Positions 8,439 through 15,650 of a DNA stretch of 64,000 bases are shown here, piece by piece. Origin of the DNA: Lachnospiraceae bacterium (GTDB lineage: Bacteria; Bacillota; Clostridia; Lachnospirales; Lachnospiraceae); assembly GCA_017468395.1 (NCBI GenBank), contig JAFUIR010000019.1, positions 1-64,000 of the forward strand, read 5' to 3'. Under the pieces are notes generated by a model. It did no database searches. It was not told where the DNA came from and saw only the letters and a program-made list of their open reading frames with translations. The translations under genes and the position numbers were made by a program. Every line of letters begins with the position of its first letter. The stretch's first letter is position 1.

Positions 8439-10280
8439 TCATGCTTCGATTACCCCGGCATCAAAAACCTCATCCACCTTCATTTCCGGCTTTACTGCAA
8501 GCCTTGAAAGGTTCTTCACATACTTTTCAATGTCAAAGGCATTCTTCGCATCAAAATCGGACAGTAAATGATACTGCTTGTGCTTTGTAATGTCGAACTT
8601 ATTGGAGAAGAATGGTCTTACACCTCTAAGCTGCATAATACACTTGCCACCGTCCATAACTGCAATCTCGTCCTGACTCATAAGCTCTTTTCCGGTCTTT
8701 TGATAATTAAGACCATAAGACTGCGATGTACCTCTTGTATCAGAGGTATTATAAAGGTCAATGGTTTCTTTACCCAAAACTTCTGCCAGCTCTTTCAGCG
8801 TGGTCTTTTCCTTTCCACCAAGGAATAGTGTGGTATCACAGTTGCCCTCTATGGTATCTGCATTATCCTTATAAATCGCTTTAAGCTGCGACTTCGACTG
8901 CAAAATAATAGAAGCCGATATTTCCCTACTACGGATAGTGGCAATCAGCTTCTCAAACTTTGGTATCTGCCCGATGTTCGCAAACTCATCCAAGAGACAG
9001 CGTACATGAACCGGCAGTCTGCCGTTATAAACATCATCTGCCCTGTCACAGAGCAGATTAAAGAGCTGCGTATACATGATTGATACGATGAAGTTGAAAG
9101 TATCGTCCGTATCGGAAATGATAACGAATAACGCTGTCTTTTCATCCCCAAGCATATCTAACTCAAGCTCATCATAGCTTGTCAAATCACGAAGCTCCTT
9201 AATATCAAACGGTGCTAATCTTGCACCACAGCTAATTAGAATACTCTTAGCTGTCTTACCCGCAGCCAGCTTGTACTTTTTGTACTGCTTTACTGCAAAG
9301 TGTTCCGGGTCACGCTCCTCCAGCTCATCAAACATTAAATCGACAGGATTCTTAAACTCCTCATCGTCCTCCCTTGCTTCACTTGCATTTATCATGTCAA
9401 GCAGGGTGGTAAAATTCTGTTCTTCCTCCACACACTCATACCAGATGTACCCAATAAGAGCAGTATAATAGAGCTTTTCGGCTTTTACCCAGAAGTCCTC
9501 ACCGGATTGCTGTCCCTCTCCTTTGGTGTTGACTATAATCGTATTTACGAGTTTCAAAATATCCTTTTCGCTCCGGATATAAGCGAAAGGATTGTAGTGC
9601 ATGGACTTTTTGAAGTTAATGGTATTGAGTACCTTAACCTTATAACCGTTCTTTAAGAGCATCTTGCCACACTCCACAAGCACGGTACCCTTCGGGTCCG
9701 TTACCACATAGGAGCAGTGCATCTGCATGAGGTTCGGCTTTACAAAAAATCTGGTCTTACCGGAGCCGGAACCACCGATAACAAGAATGTTCTTGTTTCT
9801 CGCATACTTCGGCTCTTTTGGTCTGCCGGACATCATAAGCCTTTCCGTTTCCGTCAGAATAACATTGTTTTCAAATACCGGGTCAACATAAGGCTCAATG
9901 TCCTTTTCATTTCCCCACCTTGCAGAACCATACTCCATGCCATGACGGAATTTCTTTGCATTTTTCGCCTTGTAATACACAGCGAGCTTGATAGCAATTC
10001 CCCCGGCAACTCCAATAAGTACATCCTGTAAATGAAAACTTGGCAACGGATTTGCAAATGCCCTGTCAATACGGTTTATCATATCAAGCACCTTATCGAG
10101 TGCTGCTTCCTTCGTGCTGATACGGTAAAGCCATGCCATTTTGTTAAAGACATAAGCAAACAGTAAGTAGGGAAAATTCAGCAAAAGGAGCTTCTTTAGG
10201 TTGCCACCTTTGAATTTCGCTTTTGCTTTCTCAGGGACAGATTTAATATCTTTTACAATGCCATCCACGATTTTACTCAT
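8439..10280 (-). CDS. VirD4-like type IV coupling ATPase (CD1115 type)
   Basis: 613 aa. Two N-terminal membrane segments (about residues 28-45 and 85-105) are followed by the P-loop ATPase: Walker A GGSGSGKTRF near residue 172 and Walker B CLLDEFANIG near 432, with the QSKSQL motif after it. This is the coupling protein that brings the relaxosome to the channel. Its start overlaps the PcfB stop by 4 bp (ATGA type), as expected for the PcfB/PcfC pair. The length is normal and no truncation is seen. Confidence 0.93.
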   Translation of the reverse strand: MSKIVDGIVKDIKSVPEKAKAKFKGGNLKKLLLLNFPYLLFAYVFNKMAWLYRISTKEAALDKVLDMINRIDRAFANPLPSFHLQDVLIGVAGGIAIKLAVYYKAKNAKKFRHGMEYGSARWGNEKDIEPYVDPVFENNVILTETERLMMSGRPKEPKYARNKNILVIGGSGSGKTRFFVKPNLMQMHCSYVVTDPKGTVLVECGKMLLKNGYKVKVLNTINFKKSMHYNPFAYIRSEKDILKLVNTIIVNTKGEGQQSGEDFWVKAEKLYYTALIGYIWYECVEEEQNFTTLLDMINASEAREDDEEFKNPVDLMFDELEERDPEHFAVKQYKKYKLAAGKTAKSILISCGARLAPFDIKELRDLTSYDELELDMLGDEKTALFVIISDTDDTFNFIVSIMYTQLFNLLCDRADDVYNGRLPVHVRCLLDEFANIGQIPKFEKLIATIRSREISASIILQSKSQLKAIYKDNADTIEGNCDTTLFLGGKEKTTLKELAEVLGKETIDLYNTSDTRGTSQSYGLNYQKTGKELMSQDEIAVMDGGKCIMQLRGVRPFFSNKFDITKHKQYHLLSDFDAKNAFDIEKYVKNLSRLAVKPEMKVDEVFDAGVIEA

Positions 10281-10762
10281 AGCGACTGCCCTCTGTCCTT
10301 CTGATGTTCCCTTGCCCTTTCCCGGTTCTTGTTCTTTGCTACAACTTCCTTAAAATGTGCCAGCTTCTTCTTAACTGACACCCTGTTCCTGTTCTGCTTT
10401 TTCTCATTAACCTTAACAAATTCCTTAAATGCCTGTGTCAAAACATCGGCATCCCTGCCTTTGAAAAACACCAGATACCTCGGCGGTTCGGTAGTCTTGT
10501 CCTTCTTTACGGCAAAGTCTACATTGTATTTCTTCGCCACACGCTCAAAGGACTTGATATTGCCATCGGTAACTTCAATATTTGACACTCCGGCGTTCTG
10601 ACCCACAAGCTCCTTGATAGAGATTTTTCCATGCTTCGGCTGGTTCGCCTTCTGCTTCTGGCTGTCTAAATACATCTTTATCAGCTTTTTCAGAACACCT
10701 GCGGTCAATTTTGTGGTCTTAACTGCAAAGGCAATGGTTTTTTGTGTAGCTTCTTCCTGCAC
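10277..10762 (-). CDS. PcfB family relaxosome/coupling accessory protein
   Basis: 161 aa from a GTG at 10762, chosen because AAAGGAGGT lies six bases upstream; an in-frame upstream start at 10816 lacks a site. The protein begins VQEEATQKTIAFAVKTTKLT and contains the PcfB (DUF3801) core, VKKDKTTEPPRYLVFFKGRD near the middle, and a very basic tail (residues about 120-161) suited to DNA or relaxase contact. PcfB-type proteins dock the relaxase to the coupling protein. The stop overlaps the virD4 start. Confidence 0.82.
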   Translation of the reverse strand: MQEEATQKTIAFAVKTTKLTAGVLKKLIKMYLDSQKQKANQPKHGKISIKELVGQNAGVSNIEVTDGNIKSFERVAKKYNVDFAVKKDKTTEPPRYLVFFKGRDADVLTQAFKEFVKVNEKKQNRNRVSVKKKLAHFKEVVAKNKNRERAREHQKDRGQSL

Positions 10763-10855
10763 CCTTGTACCTCCTTTGCTGATTTTCGGCTGCGATGATC
10801 CGCTAAGGCGGAACATACAGCCTGTGAAGCAAATACTTCATATCTCTCCTTTCCT

Positions 10856-10878
10856 CTTCTGGACACAGTGTCCAGAAG
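10856..10878. repeat. Palindrome copy 3 (perfect 11-bp arms)
   Basis: CTTCTGGACAC (10856-10866) and GTGTCCAGAAG (10868-10878) around a single A. Lies between the terminator at 10,891 and the pcfB start, about 95 bp upstream of pcfB. Confidence 0.92.
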
Positions 10879-10890
10879 TTCCATAAACGC

Positions 10891-10931
10891 AAAAAAGGGC
10901 AGCTACAAACCTTTACGGTCTATAACTGCCC
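10891..10931 (-). terminator. Intrinsic terminator upstream of pcfB
   Basis: On the minus strand GGGCAG (10931-10926) pairs with CTGCCC (10902-10897); further pairs such as ACC/GGT extend the stem. It is followed directly by six T (10896-10891). It lies 15 bp after the 239-aa gene stop and separates it from pcfB-virD4. Confidence 0.75.
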
Positions 10932-10946
10932 TAACGCTGTTTCTTA

Positions 10947-11666
10947 TCAATCCAAAATAAATACACTGCATAAATCCGCATACAGCCTGCCATCTTCAAA
11001 TTTTACATCATCTAGCAGCAATGCCTGAAATAATACATCTTTTACATTTTTCAGATTAACCATATCATTTTCAAACTTCGACATATCTTCATACACCGCC
11101 CCCTCTAATGCTACTGCTTTTCTGGCAGACAGACAAAGCGTGTACAATCCCATAATATATTTATCAGACAAAATAAACGCATAAGTATCCGTCCCCTCAT
11201 AATTAAATCTGCACTTCTCAAGCTCCTCCTTTGGAATTGTAAAGAAGCACCTTACCGTCTCCAAATACACTTTTCCCTCAAAGTCCGGCTTGCACTTCTT
11301 GGCAAATCGCTTTATGGCAACAAAGATGTTATTACGCTCATACGCTAACCGTGTTCTCTTAAAAACTGCCTTTTTCCCATTTAAGTCCATATATACATTA
11401 TTCATTATGGTTTTCTCTGCATACTGTTTATACTCTCCGATACGCAAAAGATAGGATAACACTTCCACCAATTTTTCCTTTGAAGCAATCTCGTTGTAGC
11501 TGTAATCTCCAAATCCCAACTGCTCAAAGGCTAACGGTGTGCTTCCCTTTTTAATCTCTCTTTCCATTACCCGGTTAACTTCTCTCATTGATTCCATTTT
11601 CATCTTCTCCATTCTGCATAAATTTAGGAGCAGCCTTTTCTCTGACTGCTCCCACATACGAAACAC
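10947..11666 (-). CDS. ICE protein of unknown function
   Basis: Up to 239 aa; I do not recognise the family. The frame opens with a GTG at 11666, but in-frame ATGs near 11,600 preceded by ATGGAGAAG are equally plausible, so the start is uncertain. The sequence is soluble, mixed charged and hydrophobic, with no membrane segment or obvious catalytic motif; segments such as GFGDYSYNEIASKEKLVEV suggest a helical fold. It sits between the small membrane protein and pcfB, bounded by a palindrome on its 5' side and a terminator on its 3' side, so it may be its own transcription unit. Confidence 0.6.
   Translation of the reverse strand: MFRMWEQSEKRLLLNLCRMEKMKMESMREVNRVMEREIKKGSTPLAFEQLGFGDYSYNEIASKEKLVEVLSYLLRIGEYKQYAEKTIMNNVYMDLNGKKAVFKRTRLAYERNNIFVAIKRFAKKCKPDFEGKVYLETVRCFFTIPKEELEKCRFNYEGTDTYAFILSDKYIMGLYTLCLSARKAVALEGAVYEDMSKFENDMVNLKNVKDVLFQALLLDDVKFEDGRLYADLCSVFILD
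11627..11652. repeat. Inverted repeat near start of the 239-aa gene
   Basis: GGAGCAG (11627-11633) and CTGCTCC (11646-11652) form a 7-bp stem within the first codons of the annotated frame. The bases after it on the minus strand (TAAATTT) are too weak for a convincing terminator. It may indicate that the true start lies downstream of it. Confidence 0.5.
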
Positions 11667-11680
11667 TATTCATAAGTTCC

Positions 11681-12010
11681 CTAAACTTCTGGACACTGTG
11701 TCCAGAAGTGTCCGGCAATTATCTTCACAAGCTCAACTGCCATACCTAAAACCTTTATAATAAGCACCACACCGCCTATCAGACCACCTACCACAGCATT
11801 AAGAGCCAACACTCCCATGCTCCCGGCAATGCCAAAATTCTTCGGTATCAGTATCATGCACATCTTCCGAATACCAAACGGAAATCCCGCCAATATCCAG
11901 AACAGAAAGAAATCAAACCCTTCTGCTTTATTGCATACCGGATAACAGGTCAGTACCCATATCCCGATTGCTAACGCTGGCAGTATCACTTTATACAATG
12001 CCCTTTTCAT
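11681..12010 (-). CDS. Small membrane protein of ICE (possibly DUF6050)
   Basis: 109 aa from the ATG at 12010, which has GGAGG eight bases upstream inside the 3' end of the rep gene. Three hydrophobic segments are visible (about residues 8-25, 33-50 and 68-100). The last residues (FWTQCPEV) are coded by palindrome copy 4, so the palindrome has either invaded or been co-opted as the 3' end of the gene. The similarity to DUF6050 is from memory and not certain. Function unknown; coupling to rep translation is likely from the 20-bp overlap. Confidence 0.65.
   Translation of the reverse strand: MKRALYKVILPALAIGIWVLTCYPVCNKAEGFDFFLFWILAGFPFGIRKMCMILIPKNFGIAGSMGVLALNAVVGGLIGGVVLIIKVLGMAVELVKIIAGHFWTQCPEV
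11685..11709. repeat. Palindrome copy 4 (perfect 12-bp arms)
   Basis: ACTTCTGGACAC (11685-11696) and GTGTCCAGAAGT (11698-11709) around a single T. This is the longest and most symmetric copy. It overlaps the last codons of the small membrane protein and lies just upstream of the 239-aa gene. Confidence 0.93.
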
Positions 12011-13076
12011 GCCATCCACCTCCGTACATATCGTGCTGAACTTCCTGCTGATAGTAATGGTTTATGGTGTTCGGTGCATTGTACAGCGAGGTAATCATAT
12101 ATGCCTTGATGTTTGCAATCTTGGTTGTGGTATTCTGCATACAGCCAATGACATATTGCAGATGCGTACTGTCAAGCTTGAGGAACTTGGACTTCACAAG
12201 CTCATACGGATAGTCCTCTCCCCCGACTCTTACAGTTTTACGCTTCACGCATACCACTTCGCAAATAACCTCAAACAGCTCCTCATACAATGCTTTGTCC
12301 TGCCATTCGCCATGAGCCATAAGTTGTTCATACTCGATATTCTGTTTAATCAACTCTATGTAAGCAGATACTTCATCCATCCCATCCATCGTATCACCTG
12401 CCTGTGCAGCTTGCATATTCTGTCCCTGTACAGATAGATTGATTGGATTAGTATAGCTCAACTCAGTATAGTTATTATTGTTATAATTTCCGTTCGGTTC
12501 TCGAACTTCTGCAAGTTCGGTTTCCGAACCTCTTGAAGTTTGATTATCGAATTTCTTGAAGTTCGATTTCCGAATTTCTTGAAGTTCGATTTCCGAATTT
12601 CTTGAAGTTTGATTGTCGAACTCCTTGAAGTTCGGTTTCCGAACTTCTGTGGAAACATCAGTATTAGCAGGACTTTCCGGGTGTTTTTCTTCCTCGGTTC
12701 TTGCTTCCAGAGTAGCAAAATTCTTCACATAAATTATATCCGGTTTGCCAAGTCCCTGCCTTTTTTTCTCAATCAGACCAATGCCCTTCTTACTGTCAAG
12801 CTCTGCTATGACCTTGGAGCATTTCTCTCTGGCACACCCTAAGTCCTCCATAATATTATCTAAGGTGTAATGAATGTATGCTCTGTTTTCTTCATCAATC
12901 CACCCGTTTTTCATTGATAACGCCATTCTGTCAAGCATAAGACCATAAAGGAGTTTTGCATCACTGGATAACTCTTTGAAACGCTCATCTTTTATCAAAA
13001 GTCTTGGAACTCTGTAAAAAGAAAACTGCTCCGCTTCAATTCCGTAATAATAGTCAAATCTCAAACCGTCACCCAT
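11991..13076 (-). CDS. Replication initiator, RepA_N type with DUF6017 tail
   Basis: 361 aa. The N-terminal 120 residues (FSFYRVPRLLIKDERFK, LSSDAKLLYGLMLDRM, DNIMEDLGCAREKCSKVIAEL) match the RepA_N winged-helix initiator domain. Residues about 145-197 are a repetitive linker coded by seven 23-bp DNA repeats. The C-terminal part (VSAYIELIKQNIEYEQLM to the end) resembles DUF6017 found in ICE initiators. It should support autonomous replication or maintenance of the excised element together with ParA/ParB immediately upstream. In RepA_N plasmids such as pAD1 and pSK41 the origin lies inside rep; the repeat here fits that arrangement. Confidence 0.85.
   Translation of the reverse strand: MGDGLRFDYYYGIEAEQFSFYRVPRLLIKDERFKELSSDAKLLYGLMLDRMALSMKNGWIDEENRAYIHYTLDNIMEDLGCAREKCSKVIAELDSKKGIGLIEKKRQGLGKPDIIYVKNFATLEARTEEEKHPESPANTDVSTEVRKPNFKEFDNQTSRNSEIELQEIRKSNFKKFDNQTSRGSETELAEVREPNGNYNNNNYTELSYTNPINLSVQGQNMQAAQAGDTMDGMDEVSAYIELIKQNIEYEQLMAHGEWQDKALYEELFEVICEVVCVKRKTVRVGGEDYPYELVKSKFLKLDSTHLQYVIGCMQNTTTKIANIKAYMITSLYNAPNTINHYYQQEVQHDMYGGGWHEKGIV
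12492..12652. repeat. Seven tandem 23-bp iteron-like repeats inside rep
   Basis: Seven contiguous units start at 12492, 12515, 12538, 12561, 12584, 12607 and 12630. Each begins with a dyad of the type GTTCGGTTTCCGAAC and, except the divergent ends, finishes with TTCTTGAA or close to it. Because 23 is not a multiple of three, successive units are read in different frames, giving a 23-residue protein period for every three units. Strong candidate for the binding site of the initiator and for the replication origin. Confidence 0.92.
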
Positions 13077-13093
13077 CGTGCTTTACCTCCTTC

Positions 13094-13984
13094 CTATGCT
13101 CTGTTCTTCCATTCTTCCAACAACTGATATATCACACTTTCTATATCCTCACTGTCATAATCAGCCGGAAAATACTGACTGATTTTTTCAGCTTTTATTA
13201 CCACTTTTCGCTCTTTCGGCTTCTGCTCCGTAAGTATCAGTCTGACCATCGGCAGTGTAAGTTCTCCCTTTTTGCCATGCTCTTTCAGCTTTCCGGATTG
13301 TGTGGTAGATATAGTGAACATTTTCTCCTGTAGAATTACAAGTACCCATTGCTGCTGTTCTTCTGTAAGAAATGATATATCTACCCCCTGCATGAACCCA
13401 ATTTTTTTATTATCAACCAGCTCTAAAAGCTCGTCAGACAACCTCGACAACCAGATATACCTCTGCACCGTCTTTCCGCTTTCTCCGGCTTTTTCGCCTA
13501 TCTCGTCAAGGGTAAGTCCGCCGGACTTACTCCCCTGATGTTTCATGGCTTCATACTTCATAAAATAAGCTTTTGCCTTTTCACTCGGTAATATGTCCTC
13601 ACGCTGAATATTGGAGTCCACCATGATAATAGTTGCTTCATCATCGGTATAATTGCGGACAATAACAGGCATTTCCGACTTCCCGGCTCTTTCAGAACCT
13701 CTCTTTCTACGGTGTCCGGCGATAATCTCATATCCACCTTCGGCTCTTGGTCTTGCAATACCCGGAACAAGCACACCATACTTCTTAATACTCTCCGTTG
13801 TTTCTTCCATCTTTTCATCATCGACCACTCTGAACGGGTGGTCTTTGAATGTGTGTAAATCAGCAAGCGGAACGCTGATAATCTGCTCTAACGAACTATT
13901 CTCGGCTGTGTCATTTCCAAATAAATCATCGTATGTGTCCAATTTAATCTTGGAAGCACTACTTTTTCTTGCATTACTGCTCAT
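13094..13984 (-). CDS. ParB/Spo0J-family partition protein
   Basis: 296 aa. The N-terminal ParB CTPase/nuclease-like domain is clear: ISVPLADLHTFKDHPF, GVLVPGIARPRAEGGYEIIAGHRR with the GHRR box near residue 92, and DSNIQREDILPSEKA. A helix-turn-helix follows (LTLDEIGEKAGESGKTVQRYIWLSRL). It should bind parS-like sites and work with the upstream ParA to segregate the circular form of the element. Its start overlaps parA by 11 bp. No parS site was recognised by eye nearby. Confidence 0.9.
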   Translation of the reverse strand: MSSNARKSSASKIKLDTYDDLFGNDTAENSSLEQIISVPLADLHTFKDHPFRVVDDEKMEETTESIKKYGVLVPGIARPRAEGGYEIIAGHRRKRGSERAGKSEMPVIVRNYTDDEATIIMVDSNIQREDILPSEKAKAYFMKYEAMKHQGSKSGGLTLDEIGEKAGESGKTVQRYIWLSRLSDELLELVDNKKIGFMQGVDISFLTEEQQQWVLVILQEKMFTISTTQSGKLKEHGKKGELTLPMVRLILTEQKPKERKVVIKAEKISQYFPADYDSEDIESVIYQLLEEWKNRA

Positions 13985-14759
13985 TTGCCAACACCTCCTC
14001 TGTCAAGGAAAGATATGCAGAAGCTACCTTGCCCTTCGGGTCATGTGCATAAATACTAATACCCTCTGCTGATATTTCCGCAGCTCTTACCGAAACAGGA
14101 ATGTTATTGGCAAATATCCTTATCTTACTTCCATACGCTTCCTGAAGCATTGCACTAATATCCTTCGCATAGTTGGTTCTGCTGTCCACCATCGTCAGCA
14201 ATATGCCCTCTATCTCCAGTTTTGGATTGATTTGCCGCTTAACCTTTCCAATGGTCTTAATAAGCTGTTGCAAACCTTTGACGGGCAGATATGCAGCCTG
14301 TACAGGTATTAAAATACTGTTAGCACAAGAAAACGCATTTATCGTAATCATGCCAAGCGAGGGCATACAGTCAATGAGGATATAATCGTAGTAATCTGCA
14401 ACAATTCCTATGTATTCCCTCATTATTCGCTCTCTGCTCATTACATTCACAAGGGAAACTTCCAAGCCGGAAAGCTCAATATTTCCCGGCATAAGGTCTA
14501 TTCCCTCCTCATGGTGTAAAATACCCTCCATAGGTTCTACTGTTTCATCATTGATTAAATTACCCATTACAGTAGCCAGCGTAATCTCCAATCTGTCCGG
14601 CTCTGTATATCCTAAACTTGCTGTAAGGCTTCCCTGGGCATCTGCATCTATCAACAATACCCTTTTCCCCTGCTTTGCAAGTCCTATTCCTAAATTACTT
14701 GTTGTGGTGGTCTTGCCAACGCCACCCTTCTGATTTGCGATTGCTATTACTCTACACAT
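13974..14759 (-). CDS. ParA-family partition ATPase
   Basis: 261 aa, full length. The deviant Walker A motif KGGVGKTTTT (residues about 10-19) and the DADAQGSLT and LIDCMPSLG motifs are intact. It has no N-terminal HTH extension, so it resembles Soj-type ParA rather than a self-repressing SopA type. It acts on nucleoid DNA to position the ParB complex. It follows the DUF3970 gene by 18 bp with AAGGAG upstream of the ATG, and is coupled to parB downstream. Confidence 0.93.
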   Translation of the reverse strand: MCRVIAIANQKGGVGKTTTTSNLGIGLAKQGKRVLLIDADAQGSLTASLGYTEPDRLEITLATVMGNLINDETVEPMEGILHHEEGIDLMPGNIELSGLEVSLVNVMSRERIMREYIGIVADYYDYILIDCMPSLGMITINAFSCANSILIPVQAAYLPVKGLQQLIKTIGKVKRQINPKLEIEGILLTMVDSRTNYAKDISAMLQEAYGSKIRIFANNIPVSVRAAEISAEGISIYAHDPKGKVASAYLSLTEEVLANEQ

Positions 14760-14777
14760 GATAATTCTCCTTTTCTT

Positions 14778-14954
14778 CTACTGTTCTTTTACATTGCTCT
14801 TTTTCACTTCTACATAAGCTCTATGAAATTTCTTGGTTCCCTTGTTCGGGTACAAATCGGAAAACTCCGTTACTTCCAATTTGGGATTTCTCTGCAAAAT
14901 CTTCCCAAACCACTTAATATCGTTCTTCGTTCCCATCAATCTTATTTTCAACAT
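14778..14954 (-). CDS. DUF3970 family small protein
   Basis: 58 aa. Begins MLKIRLMGTKNDIKWFGKIL and contains FSDLYPNKGTKKFHRAYVEV, the characteristic DUF3970 pattern (compact alpha/beta fold, basic). Its ATG shares one base with the TGA stop of the upstream DUF6075 gene (TGATG), a strong sign of coupled translation. Proteins of this family are frequent at the leading end of conjugative elements in Firmicutes; the function is unknown. It is too short to stand out without the overlap and motif. Confidence 0.8.
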   Translation of the reverse strand: MLKIRLMGTKNDIKWFGKILQRNPKLEVTEFSDLYPNKGTKKFHRAYVEVKKSNVKEQ

Positions 14955-15427
14955 CAATCCAATCCTCCAAATAAAGCATACAACTTGCGATTATCCTTGA
15001 CATATTCCGGATAGCGGATTTGTATTGCCTGCCAGAAATATGGAGCATAACCGCAACAGAATAATTCCTCAACACTATATAACCTACATTCTGCCAACTG
15101 CTCCTCTGCATCCTCATAATCATCCACGCTTGGTGTACCATTGCAGTACAAATTGAATGCCATTCGTACCACTCTCTGACTACCGCTTGTCTGCCAACCT
15201 TCATGCAGACATTCCGGAATCACCATTCCTCTGTCAAAATCATAAATTCTGTATACATTTTCCCTTGTGTCATTGCAGATACCTAGACAATAGCAAAGAG
15301 CCTTGTGGTAAACATCCTGACACCTAACCTCTTTCAACTTCTCATAGTAGAATTTCTCATGTGCATCACTAATAAATAATAAGTTGCCTTCTTTCTCGGC
15401 TGTTGCACCTAACGCTGTACTGTTCAT
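14954..15427 (-). CDS. DUF6075-like ICE protein
   Basis: 157 aa from the ATG at 15427, chosen because GGAGG lies eight bases upstream; a TTG five codons earlier is in frame. The start MNSTALGATAEKEGNLLFIS and central segments CLHEGWQTSGSQRVVRMAFN and APYFWQAIQIRYPEY are typical of a widespread ICE-borne family that I associate with DUF6075. Soluble, several Cys and aromatic residues, no catalytic motif recognised. It is the first gene after the lysS junction and has an intrinsic terminator 41 bp upstream of its start. Confidence 0.72.
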   Translation of the reverse strand: MNSTALGATAEKEGNLLFISDAHEKFYYEKLKEVRCQDVYHKALCYCLGICNDTRENVYRIYDFDRGMVIPECLHEGWQTSGSQRVVRMAFNLYCNGTPSVDDYEDAEEQLAECRLYSVEELFCCGYAPYFWQAIQIRYPEYVKDNRKLYALFGGLD

Positions 15428-15467
15428 GCTCTTTTCCTCCAATTCTTAATTTCTTGACCATAACAAC

Positions 15468-15511
15468 AAAAAAGGACACTTCTCTAAAATCTCTTTTAGA
15501 AAAATGTCCTT
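15468..15511 (-). terminator. Intrinsic terminator between lysS and first ICE gene
   Basis: On the minus strand AAGGACA (15511-15505) pairs with TGTCCTT (15478-15472), and TCTAAAA (15500-15494) with TTTTAGA (15489-15483) inside it. A run of six T closes it (15473-15468). It would stop lysS read-through into the element, or act as an attenuator for the ICE operon. Confidence 0.8.
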
Positions 15512-15540
15512 ATAGTACAAAATATTAAGTTGGACTGACA

Positions 15541-15650
15541 CGATTTAATTTAAAATCGTTTATTTTAACCCTTTAAGAGTGGTTAATTTGTCGTACTCTT
15601 GTCGTACTGTACTTTCAAAAAGTCCGCAAACCCGCATAAATACTGGGTTT
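15541..15650. other. Putative ICE end with direct repeats, next to lysS stop
   Basis: Contains an inverted repeat CGATTT/AAATCG (15541-15558), two direct repeats TTGTCGTACT (15588-15597 and 15599-15608, 11-bp period) and AAACCC/GGGTTT arms (about 15,628-15,650) reaching the lysS stop codon. Such short direct repeats near the end of an element resemble recombinase arm-type sites. The exact crossover point cannot be defined without the other end. Confidence 0.4.

Larger units (their letters stand above)
1..15648. mobile_element. Integrative conjugative element, Tn1549-like (partial, one end)
   Basis: Every gene from 15,427 down to the left edge is on the minus strand and belongs to the module set of Tn1549-type elements: ParA/ParB, RepA_N initiator, PcfB, VirD4, Maff2, TrbL-like, PrgI, VirB4, M23 peptidase, DUF4315, DUF4366, topoisomerase III. 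Chromosomal housekeeping genes begin abruptly with lysS. The right boundary is inferred, somewhere between about 15,540 and 15,650. Relaxase, recombinase and cargo are not in the window, so the element continues beyond position 1. Whether it is still mobile cannot be judged from this part. Confidence 0.9.

Noticed and set aside
8336-8590. Plus-strand frame across the two palindromes
   Set aside because: Antisense to the virD4 end; the protein is only a translation of the palindromes.
12492-12652. Tandem repeat as a CRISPR array
   Set aside because: Units are contiguous with no spacers and lie inside the rep frame.
15541-15650. lysS leader or T-box type regulator
   Set aside because: The region is downstream of lysS, not upstream, and lacks T-box core motifs.
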